From the NCBI GenBank assembly GCA_008363215.1, contig RHKP01000005.1, forward strand, positions 62,001 through 126,000: a stretch of 64,000 bases of DNA, read 5' to 3'. The position numbers were made by a program, and so were the translations under genes. Origin of the DNA: Cyanobacteria bacterium CYA (GTDB taxonomy: Bacteria > Planctomycetota > Phycisphaerae > Phycisphaerales > UBA1924). The notes beneath the pieces are model-generated. The model was not told the DNA's origin and ran no database searches. It saw nothing but the letters and a program-made list of their open reading frames with translations. Within the stretch, counting starts at the first letter, position 1, and each line of letters opens with the position of its first letter. Shown here in pieces: positions 10,294-21,042 of the stretch.

Positions 10294-12093
10294 ATGAATA
10301 CTTCCAATTCCAATCAGGGAAGCATGTCTGCCGAGGCCAGACTCCGCCGGACGCTGGACAAGCGACTGCTCGCGTCCGTCTTTCAGCCGATTGTCGACAT
10401 GCGGTCCGGCGAAGTAGCCGGGCACGAGGTACTCACCCGCCCGCTCCCCGATTCCGGTTTCCAGAATGCCGATGAACTGTTCTCGGCCGCGGAGACAACG
10501 GGCATGAACTGGGAGGTTGAGGCGGTGGCCCGGCAGATGGCCATGCAGGCTGCGGGCAACTGGCGACCCGGAACCCTGCTCTTCCTGAACTCCTCGCCCG
10601 AGGTGATCGCCCACCCTCGCTTTGCGCCGCAGATCCTCAATGACCTGCGGGCTGTCGGGAAACTCACACCCACGCGCATCGTCCTTGAAATCACCGAGCG
10701 TTGCCGTGACCGCGAGTTCGAGACTCTTCCCGACTCGATCGACATGCTGCGTGAGACGGGCTTCCAGATTGCCATTGACGACGTCGGCGCCGGCACCAGC
10801 GGGCTCAATCGCATCATGACCCTCCGCCCCGGCTGGCTCAAACTCGATCGCGAACTGGTGGACGGCATCGATCAGGACAAGATCCGCCAGCACATGGTCC
10901 GCTTCCTGGTCTACTTCGGTCGCCTGAGCGCCATCCGTGTCATCGGCGAAGGCATCGAGCGCCGGGAAGAACTCGACACCCTGATCGAACTGGGCGTCGG
11001 GTACGGGCAGGGCTACCTGCTCGGACGTCCCGGTGAGCCCGTCGAGCGGATCAGCCCGGAACTGGCGCGGCACATACGCTCCCGCGCCAGCAAATCCATC
11101 CACGTGCAGGATCAAGTGCCCGAGCGGGAGCGCGCCCGCGTTCTGGCACGACATGCGCCCGTCACCGAGGCCACCGCCCGCGTCTGCGAGGTGGCGACCA
11201 TGCTCCTGCATGATCTGGACCATCCCGGGTGCATCGTCGTTGACGGGGGGTGCTTCGTCGGCTGGTGCGATCGCGACGCCGTGCTTCGTGCCGCCAGCGA
11301 CGGTCGCGCTTCGCTGGCGGTGTCGTACCTGGTGGGCTCGAATCGCGCCGCGGTCGAAGCCTCGACCCCGCTGGCAGACGCGCTCGACCTGGCTGCGTCG
11401 CGCACCGAGAACAGGGTCGGCTCCCCGCTGGTCGTGCTCGACGATGATCGCGTCGTGGGGATCATTCCCATCTCCGACCTGCTCAAAGCCGCGTCCGAAG
11501 CCTGCCGCAGTTCACAGTCCCGCGCCACGTCCATCGCAGGAGTTCCAGGTCGCGTGCGCACAGACCTGCACCTGCGCGAGATGCTCGAGAGCACACTGCC
11601 CGACCGGCACCACGATATCACTTTTGTCGATCTGCGCTCCTTCGCCGAGTACAACCACCGGTTCGGGTACGAACTGGGCGACCAGTTAATCCAGCAACTG
11701 GTCGGGCAGATCCGCTCGGTGCTGCTGCGCAACATCGACGAGGCGTTCCTCGGGCATGTCAGAGACGATCAGTTCATCATCTCTTCGCCGCACGGGATGC
11801 TCGACGCCAACCTCGGTGCCTTCCTTGCCCGGTTCGAGGAGCGCGCCGACTTGAGCACCGTTCGGGGCGAGGCAGGCAGCGAGTTCCCCCGAATCGGCGT
11901 GCGCATCATGATCCTGGAGCGTGCGGTCCCCGCCTGTCGCGCCACCCAGGAAATCTACCGCGCCCGGGGGCTCATGCGGCTCATGCTCGACCGTGCGCCG
12001 ACCGGGCTTCAGTCCCGGGGCCCCTCCCAGGTCGTGCGCTTTGACGCCGCGGCCCTGACTGCCCAGCCCGAGTTTCGCCAGGCGTCGGCCTGA
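10294..12093 (+). CDS. EAL-CBS-GGDEF protein, probable c-di-GMP phosphodiesterase
   Basis: A 599-residue soluble signalling protein. The N-terminal EAL domain (about residues 20-265) keeps the catalytic set: EVL at 45-47, Asn in LFLNSSPE, Glu in LEITER, both Asp in IDDVGAG, Lys in WLKLDREL, Glu in GEGIERR, and Gln in GYGQGYLLGRP. It should therefore hydrolyse c-di-GMP. A CBS pair (about 270-415), a likely nucleotide sensor, follows. The C-terminal GGDEF-like domain has RDDQF in place of GGDEF and is presumably a non-catalytic or GTP-sensing domain. The start at 10294 is the most likely; 58 open codons upstream look non-coding. Confidence 0.88.
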   Translation: MNTSNSNQGSMSAEARLRRTLDKRLLASVFQPIVDMRSGEVAGHEVLTRPLPDSGFQNADELFSAAETTGMNWEVEAVARQMAMQAAGNWRPGTLLFLNSSPEVIAHPRFAPQILNDLRAVGKLTPTRIVLEITERCRDREFETLPDSIDMLRETGFQIAIDDVGAGTSGLNRIMTLRPGWLKLDRELVDGIDQDKIRQHMVRFLVYFGRLSAIRVIGEGIERREELDTLIELGVGYGQGYLLGRPGEPVERISPELARHIRSRASKSIHVQDQVPERERARVLARHAPVTEATARVCEVATMLLHDLDHPGCIVVDGGCFVGWCDRDAVLRAASDGRASLAVSYLVGSNRAAVEASTPLADALDLAASRTENRVGSPLVVLDDDRVVGIIPISDLLKAASEACRSSQSRATSIAGVPGRVRTDLHLREMLESTLPDRHHDITFVDLRSFAEYNHRFGYELGDQLIQQLVGQIRSVLLRNIDEAFLGHVRDDQFIISSPHGMLDANLGAFLARFEERADLSTVRGEAGSEFPRIGVRIMILERAVPACRATQEIYRARGLMRLMLDRAPTGLQSRGPSQVVRFDAAALTAQPEFRQASA

Positions 12094-12131
12094 ACCATCG
12101 GGTACCCTGTTCCGAGTTGGGCCATCTTCTC

Positions 12132-12572
12132 ATGAAATCCGGTGAAGAGTTGTTGAGTGCCCGCGGGCGGCGGGCTGCGGGGCTCGCGCTGCTGGCGGGC
12201 TGCCTGGGCGTGCTGAGCGTCGCGAGCCTCCTCCAGGCCAGTCCGGACGGGCACGGCACGCACACGCAGATGGGACTTCCTGCCTGCTCATGGGTGCAGT
12301 TGTGGAACTTCCCCTGCCCGACGTGCGGAATGACCACTGCGTTCGCCCACGCGGCCCAGGGACGACTGTTGACGGCCCTTGGAACCCAGCCGGCGGGGTT
12401 GTTCGTGGCGCTCTCACTTGGCGTAGGGTTCTGGGCGGGACTTCACGCCTTGCTGACCGGAACGCGGGTGCTGGAGGCGGGCTTGGGGCTGCTGCGCCCC
12501 CGGGTGATTGCCGCGGGCCTGCTGTTGTTCCTGGGCGGATGGGTGTACAAGATGATTACCTGGAACGGATGA
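12132..12572 (+). CDS. DUF2752 membrane protein
   Basis: A 146-residue membrane protein with the DUF2752 signature CPTCGMTTAFAHAAQG, in which two cysteines sit in a loop after the first hydrophobic span. Three hydrophobic segments are visible (about residues 15-35, 83-103 and 120-140). The family's function is unknown. The start is the ATG at 12132. A lipoprotein gene follows after 21 bases, so the two may be co-transcribed. Confidence 0.75.
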   Translation: MKSGEELLSARGRRAAGLALLAGCLGVLSVASLLQASPDGHGTHTQMGLPACSWVQLWNFPCPTCGMTTAFAHAAQGRLLTALGTQPAGLFVALSLGVGFWAGLHALLTGTRVLEAGLGLLRPRVIAAGLLLFLGGWVYKMITWNG

Positions 12573-12593
12573 CCGGGAGTGGGAGCGAACGGC

Positions 12594-13295
12594 ATGAAGC
12601 ATGGGAACCGGAAAGAAGCGCCGCGACGCAGGCACAGCGGGGCGCTGTTGGGCTTGGTCGTGCTGGCTTTGGCTCTTCCCGGATGCATGGCGGCGGCGCT
12701 GGTGGGCGGGATGGCCGAATCGGCGCGGCGCCAGGGTTCACACACCGTCTACGCCGAGTACGAGGGGCTGAAGGGCAAGACCTTCGCGGTCGTCGTGGCT
12801 GCCGATCGGTCGATCGAATCACAGTATCCCGGGCTGGCCGCCAAGTTGATGGACCGGACCAACACGATGATATCAAACGCACACGCGCAGATGCCCGACG
12901 GGGCGACGGCCGGGCCTCGCGTGGATCGGCTGCTCCGCGTGCTGTACAACCACCCCGAGTGGCCCGCGCTGCCTCGCAAAGACGTGGCCGACCTGCTGGG
13001 GGTCGAGAGGCTGATCGTGGTGGATCTGGCGGCGTACCGTCTGAACGAACCGGGCAACGCGCACCTGTGGGACGGAGCGGCGGCGGGGACGGTGTCGGTG
13101 ATCGAGGCCGACAGCACCGTGCCGGACGAGCCCGTCTTCGAGACGGCCATCAGCGTGACATTCCCCGACTCCACGGGCGTGATGGTGACGGACTTGGCAC
13201 GGGAAGTCGTACACACCGAGTTGTCGAACCGCTTCGGCAACCGCGTGGCCTGGGTGTTCTTTGATCACGAAGAGGCCAACGAGATCAAGTACTAG
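12594..13295 (+). CDS. Predicted lipoprotein of unknown function
   Basis: A 233-residue protein with a basic N-terminus, a hydrophobic stretch LLGLVVLALALPGC that forms a type II signal peptide with the lipidated Cys, and a soluble domain. The soluble part contains KTFAVVVAADRSIESQYP and DVADLLGVERLIVVDLAAYR, a layout reminiscent of periplasmic proteins that report on an assembled machine, but I do not recognise the family. GGGAG precedes the ATG. A second lipoprotein of similar style follows at once, which suggests a functional pair. Confidence 0.7.
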   Translation: MKHGNRKEAPRRRHSGALLGLVVLALALPGCMAAALVGGMAESARRQGSHTVYAEYEGLKGKTFAVVVAADRSIESQYPGLAAKLMDRTNTMISNAHAQMPDGATAGPRVDRLLRVLYNHPEWPALPRKDVADLLGVERLIVVDLAAYRLNEPGNAHLWDGAAAGTVSVIEADSTVPDEPVFETAISVTFPDSTGVMVTDLAREVVHTELSNRFGNRVAWVFFDHEEANEIKY

Positions 13296-13312
13296 CGATG
13301 CGGGGAGCGTGC

Positions 13313-13972
13313 ATGAGCAACAGACGCGGGGCTGTGCGCCTGATGGGCTGCGTGCTCGCGGCCGCGACGGTGCTGGCGTGCGGGTGCAACATCGCGGCGC
13401 CGGTGGCGTACGCCATCACCGGCCCGGGCAAGGTCAAGAAGGTGACGTCGCTGGATGAAGAGCGTTCGTACGTGATTTTCATCGACGACCCGTCGAGCAA
13501 AGTGGCCTCGCGAAGACTGCGAGGAGAAATCGCCACCACGGCGCAGGACGCATTGCTCAAGCGAGGCGTGGTGAAGAACATGATCGACGGGCGTTCGGCG
13601 TTCACGGCTGCGTCGGGCGAACGGTACGGCGAGCGCCTGAGCGTGCAGGAGATCGGGCAGAGCGTCAAAGCCGACGTGGTGATCTACGCCCTGCTGACGC
13701 AGTTCACGCTGGGTGAGGAAATCGGCACATTCCGTCCGAGCGCAACGCTCCAGGTGAAACTGATCGAGTCGAGTACGGGGGACCGGATCTGGCCGCCGGA
13801 CGTGGAGACGATGTACCCGCTGGTCGTGTCGATGCCGCAGCGCCCCGGGATGGTGCCTTCGACGGTGAGCGAGTTGCAGAAGGCGCAGCAGGAACTGGCC
13901 GACTATTCGGGCCTGGCGCTGGCGCAGATGTTCTACGACGTGGAAGTGAACCGCAGCAATCGCCGCCCATGA
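13313..13972 (+). CDS. Predicted lipoprotein of unknown function
   Basis: A 219-residue protein with an N-terminal signal segment MGCVLAAATVLACGC, in which either cysteine could be the lipidation site, followed by a soluble domain with KVKKVTSLDEERSYVIFIDD and ADVVIYALLTQFTLGEE. The arrangement resembles its upstream neighbour, though the sequences are not clearly homologous. I chose the ATG at 13313 because GGGGAG lies five bases upstream; an in-frame ATG at 13298 is possible. It overlaps the next gene by four bases (ATGA). Confidence 0.68.
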   Translation: MSNRRGAVRLMGCVLAAATVLACGCNIAAPVAYAITGPGKVKKVTSLDEERSYVIFIDDPSSKVASRRLRGEIATTAQDALLKRGVVKNMIDGRSAFTAASGERYGERLSVQEIGQSVKADVVIYALLTQFTLGEEIGTFRPSATLQVKLIESSTGDRIWPPDVETMYPLVVSMPQRPGMVPSTVSELQKAQQELADYSGLALAQMFYDVEVNRSNRRP

Positions 13973-15018
13973 TGCACGTGATCGACGGAAGTGAGGGCGC
14001 TCTGGACTCCGGACGACACCCGGAGGCGGCCCGCCTTCTGGTCGGTCAGCAAGCCGGCGAAAGTTTGCACGTTTGCGCCCCCTGTGATGAGTGGTTCGGT
14101 CGCGGGACGGGCGAGCAGCCCGCCAGGCGGCTGCTGTCCTTGCCGGGCATCATCACGTGGGGACGATCGGTTCGAAGGTCCGACACCGACTGCGTGCATG
14201 CCTGGAGCCGCAAGACTGCGGAATGGGCGTTGCGGGCCGAGAGCGGAGTTGCGCGGGAACTTTCTCTTCTGGAGAGCCCTTCACGGGTGAACCGGCGCAC
14301 GCGGCGCGTGGGCAGGCGTCTTTCGAGATTCGGGCGGATTCGCGTGCTCGATGCCGCCGACGCGGAGGCGTGGAAGGCCGCCGGGGCCCCCGAAGATGGG
14401 CTGCATGTCGAGCCGCCGGACCCAATGCGCGTGCGGGAAAGCATCCTGAAGTGGTCCGAGCGGATCGGGCTGCCGAGCGACCGGGCGAGCCTGCGGGATC
14501 TGCTGCGTGCCGAGGACGACGAGTTTCTGGTCTTTCCCCTCGCCAGCCCGTGGTCCGGCTTCGACGCACGCCGCTTCGTGTTTCTTCTCGGGATGTTGCG
14601 GATCAACGGCACGCCGGCGACGGCCATCGTGCCGGCGTCGGGCTGGCGCCTGGTGGGGGCACGGGTCTTTCGCGAGCAATCTCGGCTCGGAACGCGCGTG
14701 TGCGTGATCGAAGGGCCGATGACGCCTTGGCTGCCCGCTGCCGACGCGGCGTTCCTGGATGCAGAGCGTCCGCGGGAGACATTGCTGTCGTACCGCCCGC
14801 GCGGGGCTCTGCGGGTGCTTATCGCCGCAGCCCAGACCGCTGGTGTCCCAGTCGCCATCGCGCCGGGTTCGCTGCTCGAAGCAGACCCCCGCCGCGCGCC
14901 CAGCGTGGCCGATGAACTCCGCCCGCTGCTGATGATCGCCGAGCAGTGGAACGGCCGGCGGACGGACCGGGTCCAAGCGCCGGTTGCCATCCGCGGGTGC
15001 GTGCACTGCGGGGCGTGA
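13969..15018 (+). CDS. Glycosyltransferase-like protein, function unknown
   Basis: A 349-residue protein with no clear signal peptide. Segments such as DTDCVHAWSRKTAEWALRA and EFLVFPLASPWSGFDARRFV, plus the alternating strand-helix pattern, look like a GT-B (GT4-type) glycosyltransferase fold, but the usual catalytic Glu motif is not obvious and the assignment is tentative. Two C-terminal cysteines (GCVHCGA) close the protein. Its start overlaps the preceding lipoprotein gene by four bases and a phosphatase gene follows 15 bases after its stop, so an operon is likely. Confidence 0.5.
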   Translation: MMHVIDGSEGALDSGRHPEAARLLVGQQAGESLHVCAPCDEWFGRGTGEQPARRLLSLPGIITWGRSVRRSDTDCVHAWSRKTAEWALRAESGVARELSLLESPSRVNRRTRRVGRRLSRFGRIRVLDAADAEAWKAAGAPEDGLHVEPPDPMRVRESILKWSERIGLPSDRASLRDLLRAEDDEFLVFPLASPWSGFDARRFVFLLGMLRINGTPATAIVPASGWRLVGARVFREQSRLGTRVCVIEGPMTPWLPAADAAFLDAERPRETLLSYRPRGALRVLIAAAQTAGVPVAIAPGSLLEADPRRAPSVADELRPLLMIAEQWNGRRTDRVQAPVAIRGCVHCGA

Positions 15019-15033
15019 GGGTACAGTTGCCCG

Positions 15034-15555
15034 ATGCATCCGCCGCGCCGCCTGCTGTTCGTGTGCCTGGGAAACATCTGCCGCAGCCCGATGGCCGAGG
15101 GCATTTTCATCCACATGGCGCGACAGCGCGGGGTGCTGGATCAGTTCGAGGTCGATTCTTGCGGACTTGGCGGCTGGCACGTCGGGAGCCGCGCCGATCC
15201 GCGTGCGCTCGCGACAGCCGCCAGCAACGGCGTTGACCTGCCGTCGTGCGCGCGGAAGTTCGATCCGGCGACAGACCCCCACCGCTTTGATCTGCTGCTG
15301 GCGATGGACGCTTCGAACGCCCGCGGACTCATCGATCGCGGCACGCCTCCGGAGAAGGTGAGACTGATGCGGAGTTTTGACCCGATGCTGCGCGATGCGG
15401 TGGACGAGCACGGGCAGCCGAAGGGCAACGCGGACATCGACGTGCCGGACCCGTACTACGGCGCCGACGGGGGTTTTGAACTGGTGTACGCGATGCTGGT
15501 GCGGGCGTGCGAAGGGCTGCTGGGGTTCCTCAGCGGCCAGGGCACGGCAAGTTAG
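15034..15555 (+). CDS. Low-molecular-weight protein-tyrosine phosphatase
   Basis: A 173-residue cytoplasmic phosphatase of the LMW-PTP/arsenate-reductase fold. The active-site loop CLGNICRS (C-x5-R-S) is at residues 11-18, and the general-acid Asp is in DVPDPYYG near the C-terminus. In bacteria such enzymes often act on tyrosine kinases that control polysaccharide export. Here the neighbouring glycosyltransferase-like gene fits that idea, but no kinase gene is in view. Confidence 0.9.
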   Translation: MHPPRRLLFVCLGNICRSPMAEGIFIHMARQRGVLDQFEVDSCGLGGWHVGSRADPRALATAASNGVDLPSCARKFDPATDPHRFDLLLAMDASNARGLIDRGTPPEKVRLMRSFDPMLRDAVDEHGQPKGNADIDVPDPYYGADGGFELVYAMLVRACEGLLGFLSGQGTAS

Positions 15556-15675
15556 GGCCCGTGGCGTTTATCAAGAACTGCCGGCCGAAAAGGCCAAGCG
15601 CGAGCGCGTGGTGACCTCGCCCCAACTCTGGCAGCCGTGATCTGAGACACGCGATGACTTCGTCACACACGCGAG

Positions 15676-17001
15676 TCACAGGTCCAGCAGCAGCCTCGAC
15701 GGGTCTTCGATCGCGTCCTTGATCGCCACCAGGAAGCGTACGGCCTCGGCGCCGTCAACGATGCGGTGATCGTAACTGAGCGCCAGGTACATCATCGGGC
15801 GGATGGCTGGCTGCCCGGATCCGACCGGGTGTTCGACCGCCCGGTTCTTGATCGCGTGCATGCCGAGGATAGCCGACTGGGGCGGGTTGAGGATGGGCGT
15901 CGACATCAGGCTGCCGAATATCCCGCCGTTGGTGATGGTGAAGGTGCCGCCTTGCATTTCTTCGAGCGCCAGTTTCCCGTCCTTGGCCCGGGTGCCGAAG
16001 TCCTTCACGGCCTTTTCAACGTCCGCGAAGGAAAGAACCTGGCAGTCGCGGATGACTGGTACGACCAGACCCTTGGGGCTGGCGACGGCGATGGCGATGT
16101 CGGCGTATTCGTGTCTCTCAACGGCCGGCTTGCCATCCTGATCGGCGACGATAAAGGCGTTGACCATCGGGAAGGCGCGCAGTGCGTTGGCGCACGCCTT
16201 GATGAAGAACGACATGAAACCCAGACCGATGCCGTGCTTCTTCTCAAACGAGTCCTTGTATTGCTTGCGTAGTTCCATGACCGCAGTCATGTCGCACTCG
16301 TTGAAGGTGGTGAGCATCGCGGCCGTGTGCTGGGCCTCGACCAGGCGGCTGGCGACCTTCTGGCGCAGCGGGCTCATGCGCTCGCGTGTGACTCCCCTGG
16401 CCGGCGCGGTCGGCGCGGCAGCGCCGGATGCCGGCGACGCGATTGCCGTAGCGGGGAGTGGCCCGATGTCGAGCGCGTCCTTGCCGGCCCCGGCCGCGTC
16501 GAGCACGTCCTGTTCGCGGATGCGCGCGCCGGGGCCGGTGCCGCGGACCTTGGACAGGTCGACCCCGTGCTCCTGCGCGAGTTTGACGGCCAGGGGGGTG
16601 GCGCGGACATCCCCGTTCTTGCCTCGAGATTCGGCGGGCTGGGCGTCTGCGGACCGTGCGGGTGGAGCGATGGGCGGAGTCGGAGCGAGTATCTCCGGCT
16701 TGGCGGCCGCCCCCCGCGCTTGCCCAGGCCCAGAGGCCGGTGCCGCAGGAGCCGCCGGCGCATCGCCCGATTCATCCACCTCGGCCAGCAAGGCGCCGAT
16801 CTGAACCTCGTCCCCTTCGGCCGCCTTGTGTCGCAGCACGCCGGAGGCCGGCGCGTAGATCTCGACGGTGATCTTGTCGGTCTCAACCTCGGCGATGGTC
16901 TCGTCACGCTGAACGAAGGCGCCATCGGGCTTGACCCACGTCGACAGCACGCCGCTGACGACGGATTCTCCGGCTTCCGGCATCACGATCTGGGTGGACA
17001 T
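15676..17001 (-). CDS. sucB: Dihydrolipoyllysine succinyltransferase (E2 of 2-oxoglutarate dehydrogenase)
   Basis: A 441-residue E2 subunit that passes the succinyl group from E1 to CoA in the TCA cycle. Domains in order: one lipoyl domain with the lipoylated Lys in ETDKITVEI, an Ala/Pro-rich linker, a peripheral-subunit-binding domain ([18 protein letters not shown]), a second linker, and the catalytic domain ending in [16 protein letters not shown] with the HxxxDG motif. The start at 17001 gives the normal [15 protein letters not shown]-terminus; longer open sequence overlaps sucA. It follows sucA by 19 bases. Confidence 0.95.
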   Translation of the reverse strand: MSTQIVMPEAGESVVSGVLSTWVKPDGAFVQRDETIAEVETDKITVEIYAPASGVLRHKAAEGDEVQIGALLAEVDESGDAPAAPAAPASGPGQARGAAAKPEILAPTPPIAPPARSADAQPAESRGKNGDVRATPLAVKLAQEHGVDLSKVRGTGPGARIREQDVLDAAGAGKDALDIGPLPATAIASPASGAAAPTAPARGVTRERMSPLRQKVASRLVEAQHTAAMLTTFNECDMTAVMELRKQYKDSFEKKHGIGLGFMSFFIKACANALRAFPMVNAFIVADQDGKPAVERHEYADIAIAVASPKGLVVPVIRDCQVLSFADVEKAVKDFGTRAKDGKLALEEMQGGTFTITNGGIFGSLMSTPILNPPQSAILGMHAIKNRAVEHPVGSGQPAIRPMMYLALSYDHRIVDGAEAVRFLVAIKDAIEDPSRLLLDL

Positions 17002-17020
17002 TCCGCTCAACTCCGTGCGT

Positions 17021-19972
17021 TCAGACTGATACGGCGGCCTTGGAACTCTCTGCTTCTTCGTGCTCGGGCTTCGGACCGATGGCTTCGCTGAGGATCCGTT
17101 CCTGTTCGATCTTGTGCATGCGCTTGGAACCGGTCGCCGGCGAGCCCGACACGCGACGCCCGATGTAGCGCGGGCGGGGCAGGTCCATCTCGGCCACCAT
17201 GCGGTCACCGACCCACAGGTAGGCCGCTGCGTTGCGTGGTTCTTCCTGCACGTAGACACGCTCGGCTGATCTGGGATAACGATCCAGAATCTCGCGGAAC
17301 ATCGCGTGATGGAACGGATGCACCTGCTCGACACGGATGATCGCAATGTCCCTGCGGCCCAGTGCGCGACGGCGCTCGTCGAGTTCCCAGAAGATCTTGC
17401 CGCAGCAGATGATCACCCGCTGCACGCCGGCGCGATCGACGCCGTCGCAGGCGAACATCGGATCATCGAGCATTTCCTGGAAGTGGCCGCTCATGAGTTC
17501 GTCGATGTGGCTGGTGGGCACGCGAAGCATGCTCTTGGGCGTCATGACGATCATCGGCTTGCGGAAATTGCGCTTCACGCCGCGACGGAACATGTGGAAA
17601 GCCTGGGCCGCAGTGGTCGGATAGACCACTTCCATGTTGTCGCCGCCGCAGAGTTTGAGGAATCGCTCCATGCGGGCCGAAGAGTGCTCAGGACCGGCAC
17701 CTTCGTACCCGTGCGGGAGGAGGATGATCAGCCCGGTCCAGCGGTCCCACTTGGTCTCGGCCGAGGCGATGTACTGGTCAATGATCACCTGGGCGCCGTT
17801 GGCGAAGTCGCCGAACTGGGCTTCCCAGATCACCTGCATGCGAGGGTCGCCCAGCGAGTAACCGTAGTCGAAGCCGAGCACGGACTGCTCGGAGAGCGGG
17901 CTGTCGTAGATGCAGAACTTGGCCTGCACGGGCTCGTGGGGGTGCTCTGGTAAGGCCGGTGCCTCGCAGACACGACGGATGTGGTTCAGCGGGACGTAGG
18001 GCTCGCCGGTTTCCTGGTCACGAATGACAGCGTGACGGTGGCTGAACGTGCCGCGACGCACATCCTGCCCGGTCAGTCGCATCGGGTGCCCCTCGATCAG
18101 CAGCGTGCCATAGGCCAGGGCCTCGGCGTCGGCGTAACTGATCGCGCCGGTCTCCAGCAGCCCGGCCCGCGCCCTGAGCAGCGGCTCCAGTTTGCGGTTG
18201 ACGTGGAAGCCCTCCGGCACGCGACCCAGGGCCGCGCACACTTCGGCCAGCGCCTCGCGCGTGACTGCCGTCTCGACCGGGCCGAATGAGTAGGAGTGCG
18301 TCAGGCCGATCCACCGCGCACTGCCGGGGTCGATGGTCGGGTCATAGGGACTTTGGCGGGCGGCCGCCTGTGCCTGTTCGAGCGCTTCGTCCAGCCGATG
18401 CTGAATAGCCTGGATGTCGGCCTTGTTGATCGCGCCTTCTTCCAGCAGTCGATCGGCATATTCATCCAGCACCCCTCGCTTCTGGCGGATCAGACGCGTC
18501 AGAATGGGCTGGGTGAACGACTGTTCGTCCTGTTCGTTGTGCCCGTACTTGCGGTAGCACCACAGGTCGATGAAGATGTCACGCTGGAAGTGCTGGCGAT
18601 ACTCGAGCGCAAATCGTGCGGCGGCGACGCATGCCTCCGGATCCTCGCCGTTGACGTGCAGCACGGGCGCGTCGATGAACTTGGCGATGTCGGTGCAGTA
18701 ACGACTGGTGCGGGCATCCTCGGGCGATGTCGTGAAACCGATGTGGTTGTTGACGACAACGTGAATCGTGCCGCCGACGCGGTAGCCCTCGAGTTGCGAG
18801 AGGTTGAGCACCTCGGCGACCATGCCCTGGCCCGGCACGGCCGCGTCGCCGTGGATGAGCAAGGGGATGACACGTTTGCGCTGCGTGTCGCCGCGGAGCC
18901 GCTGCTTGGCGCGGCAACGCCCGAGCACCACGGGGTCCACCGACTCGAGGTGGCTGGGATTGCTGGCCATCGCGAGGTGAAGGACGCGCCCGTTGGGGAA
19001 TCGACGTGCACCGGAATATCCACGGTGATACTTCACGTCCCCGCCGCCGTCGTCGAAGTCCTCGACCCAGGTCTCCTCAAACTCGGTGAAGATCTGCTGG
19101 TAAGACTTGCCGACGATGTTGTTCAGGACGTTGAGCCGCCCGCGGTGGGCCATGCCCAGCACGACTTCTTCCACCTCGTGCTGCGTCGCGGTCAGGAGAA
19201 TCCCGTCCAGCAGCGGGATGAGCGACTCAGAGCCTTCGAGGCTGAACCGCTTGTCGCCCGGGTAACGCTTCCCCAGGAACTTCTCGAACGCCTCGGCTCG
19301 GGTGAGCAACTCAAGGATGTGCGACTTCTCGGCCCGCGAGAGTTCCGCACGTCCGGCCGAACGCTCAAAATGCTCCACCAGCCAGGCACGCTGCGAGGTG
19401 TCCTGGATATGCATGAACTCGACGCCGATCGAACCGCAATACGTCCGTTCGAGGCAATCAACCACCTCGCGCAGCGTGGCCGCGCCGGGGAAGCCCGATG
19501 CCGCCGCGTCGACCGGGCGATCGAGATCGTCTTCGGACAGGCCGTGGCCCGACAGTTGCAGCGGCAACGGGCGCGTGCGTTCACGCCCGAACGGATCGAG
19601 CCGGGCGACCAGGTGCCCGAGCCCGCGGTAGGCCTCGATGAGATCGTCGACGACCGCCTGAAAACGCGAGACCTGACCGACGGGGTGTCCTGCCTGAACC
19701 GGGGACTCGGCGGACACCAGGTATGGCACGGGCGGACGGGGCGCCGGAGTGGTCGGCGCCGCGGGGGTGTGCGAGCCGTTCACAGGCGTCGGAGCGCCAG
19801 CGCCGGCGAACTTCAACTGACCGGCGAGGGCAAGATCAAACCCCTGAAAGAAGATACGGATATCCGGTTCCACGGAGGCAGGATCGGCCTGGAAACGCCG
19901 ATATTGCTGCTCGATGTACTCGGCATTCCAACTGTTGATCGAGGTACGTACGGGCTTGGGTCCGGCACTCAT
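17021..19972 (-). CDS. sucA: 2-Oxoglutarate dehydrogenase E1 component
   Basis: A 983-residue thiamine-diphosphate enzyme that decarboxylates 2-oxoglutarate and loads the lipoyl arm of SucB. The N-terminus has the family pattern [18 protein letters not shown]. The core contains [36 protein letters not shown] and [17 protein letters not shown], then [13 protein letters not shown]. The C-terminal half holds [20 protein letters not shown]. The start at 19972 is preferred to an ATG-like codon four residues upstream. No lpd gene is adjacent, so E3 is encoded elsewhere. Confidence 0.95.
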   Translation of the reverse strand: MSAGPKPVRTSINSWNAEYIEQQYRRFQADPASVEPDIRIFFQGFDLALAGQLKFAGAGAPTPVNGSHTPAAPTTPAPRPPVPYLVSAESPVQAGHPVGQVSRFQAVVDDLIEAYRGLGHLVARLDPFGRERTRPLPLQLSGHGLSEDDLDRPVDAAASGFPGAATLREVVDCLERTYCGSIGVEFMHIQDTSQRAWLVEHFERSAGRAELSRAEKSHILELLTRAEAFEKFLGKRYPGDKRFSLEGSESLIPLLDGILLTATQHEVEEVVLGMAHRGRLNVLNNIVGKSYQQIFTEFEETWVEDFDDGGGDVKYHRGYSGARRFPNGRVLHLAMASNPSHLESVDPVVLGRCRAKQRLRGDTQRKRVIPLLIHGDAAVPGQGMVAEVLNLSQLEGYRVGGTIHVVVNNHIGFTTSPEDARTSRYCTDIAKFIDAPVLHVNGEDPEACVAAARFALEYRQHFQRDIFIDLWCYRKYGHNEQDEQSFTQPILTRLIRQKRGVLDEYADRLLEEGAINKADIQAIQHRLDEALEQAQAAARQSPYDPTIDPGSARWIGLTHSYSFGPVETAVTREALAEVCAALGRVPEGFHVNRKLEPLLRARAGLLETGAISYADAEALAYGTLLIEGHPMRLTGQDVRRGTFSHRHAVIRDQETGEPYVPLNHIRRVCEAPALPEHPHEPVQAKFCIYDSPLSEQSVLGFDYGYSLGDPRMQVIWEAQFGDFANGAQVIIDQYIASAETKWDRWTGLIILLPHGYEGAGPEHSSARMERFLKLCGGDNMEVVYPTTAAQAFHMFRRGVKRNFRKPMIVMTPKSMLRVPTSHIDELMSGHFQEMLDDPMFACDGVDRAGVQRVIICCGKIFWELDERRRALGRRDIAIIRVEQVHPFHHAMFREILDRYPRSAERVYVQEEPRNAAAYLWVGDRMVAEMDLPRPRYIGRRVSGSPATGSKRMHKIEQERILSEAIGPKPEHEEAESSKAAVSV

Positions 19973-20097
19973 TGACTGCCCCACTGCGATGGTGACAGGG
20001 CTGCAAAACCGCGCACTGGCCGCACGTCCGCCGCGTCACCAGGCGCCTGGATAGATACTAGACAATGACTATCGGCCACAGAGTTTGCCAGGTGAGC

Positions 20098-20131
20098 AAA
20101 ACCCGGTTCTCCGCGGGCCCCAAGTCCGGGT
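20098..20131 (-). terminator. Likely terminator after pstB
   Basis: Read on the minus strand just after the pstB stop codon, ACCCGG (20126-20131) pairs with CCGGGT (20101-20106) across a GC-rich 19-base loop and runs into TTTT. It would end the pstSCAB transcript. The long loop makes it a moderate rather than strong candidate. Confidence 0.45.
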
Positions 20132-20134
20132 CGA

Positions 20135-21031
20135 TTATCCGAATCGTCCGGAGACGTACTGCTCGGTCTCCGGAAGCCGCGGGGCCTGGAAGATGTCGGC
20201 CGTGGGCCCGAACTCCACCAGACGCCCCAGATACATGAACGCGGTCTGCCGGCTCACCCGGGCGGCCTGCTGCATGTTGTGCGTGACGATGATGACCGTG
20301 TACCGGCGCGAAATCTCGTGAATCAGTTCCTCGATGCGCAACGTCGACAGCGGGTCCAGCGCCGAGCATGGTTCGTCCAGCAGCAGCACCTCCGGGTCGG
20401 CCACGATCGCGCGGGCGATGCACAGGCGCTGTTGCTGCCCGCCCGACAGACGCAGCGCCGACGACTTGAGCCGGTCCTTGACCTCTTCCCAAAGGGCCGA
20501 AGACCGCAGCGCCCGCTCGCAAGCCTCTTCCAGCAACGAGCGTCGATTCTCACCGTCGATGCGCAAGGGGTAGACGATGTTCTCGAAGATGGACATCGGG
20601 AAAGGATTGGGCTTCTGGAACACCATGCCCAGGCGTTTGCGCAGTTCGATGACATCAACGTCGGGCGCGTATACCGGGCTCTGGTTGAGCAGCATCTGCC
20701 CCTCGACCCGCACACCGTCAACCAGATCGTTGAGTCGATTGATCGAACGCAGCAGCGTCGACTTTCCGCAGCCCGAAGGACCGATCAGCGAGGTCACACC
20801 CTTGCGCGGGATAGAAAGGTCGATCGAGTAGAGCGCCTTGGCTGAGCCGTACCAAAGCGAAAAGTTCCTGACTTCCACCACCGCGTCGGCGGCGCGCAGG
20901 GCATCGTGTACCTCGGGGGTGAATGGGCGGCCTTGACGCACCGCCTCGACCAGTCCGCTCGATCGGCCGATCCGCTTCTCACCGGGTTGTGCTGGTCGGG
21001 GCAGGATCGCATGCTCCAGTCTTGCGGGCAA
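20135..21031 (-). CDS. pstB: Phosphate ABC transporter ATP-binding protein
   Basis: The ATPase of the high-affinity phosphate importer. It has Walker [10 protein letters not shown], the signature [14 protein letters not shown], Walker B VLLLDEP, and the switch His in [10 protein letters not shown]. The PstB-specific [19 protein letters not shown] is present. The N-terminus extends about 40-50 residues past the usual start and has no ATG; a TTG at 21031 is possible but a shorter protein cannot be excluded. It follows pstA by 11 bases. Confidence 0.95.
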   Translation of the reverse strand: MPARLEHAILPRPAQPGEKRIGRSSGLVEAVRQGRPFTPEVHDALRAADAVVEVRNFSLWYGSAKALYSIDLSIPRKGVTSLIGPSGCGKSTLLRSINRLNDLVDGVRVEGQMLLNQSPVYAPDVDVIELRKRLGMVFQKPNPFPMSIFENIVYPLRIDGENRRSLLEEACERALRSSALWEEVKDRLKSSALRLSGGQQQRLCIARAIVADPEVLLLDEPCSALDPLSTLRIEELIHEISRRYTVIIVTHNMQQAARVSRQTAFMYLGRLVEFGPTADIFQAPRLPETEQYVSGRFG

Positions 21032-21042
21032 AGGGCACCATC

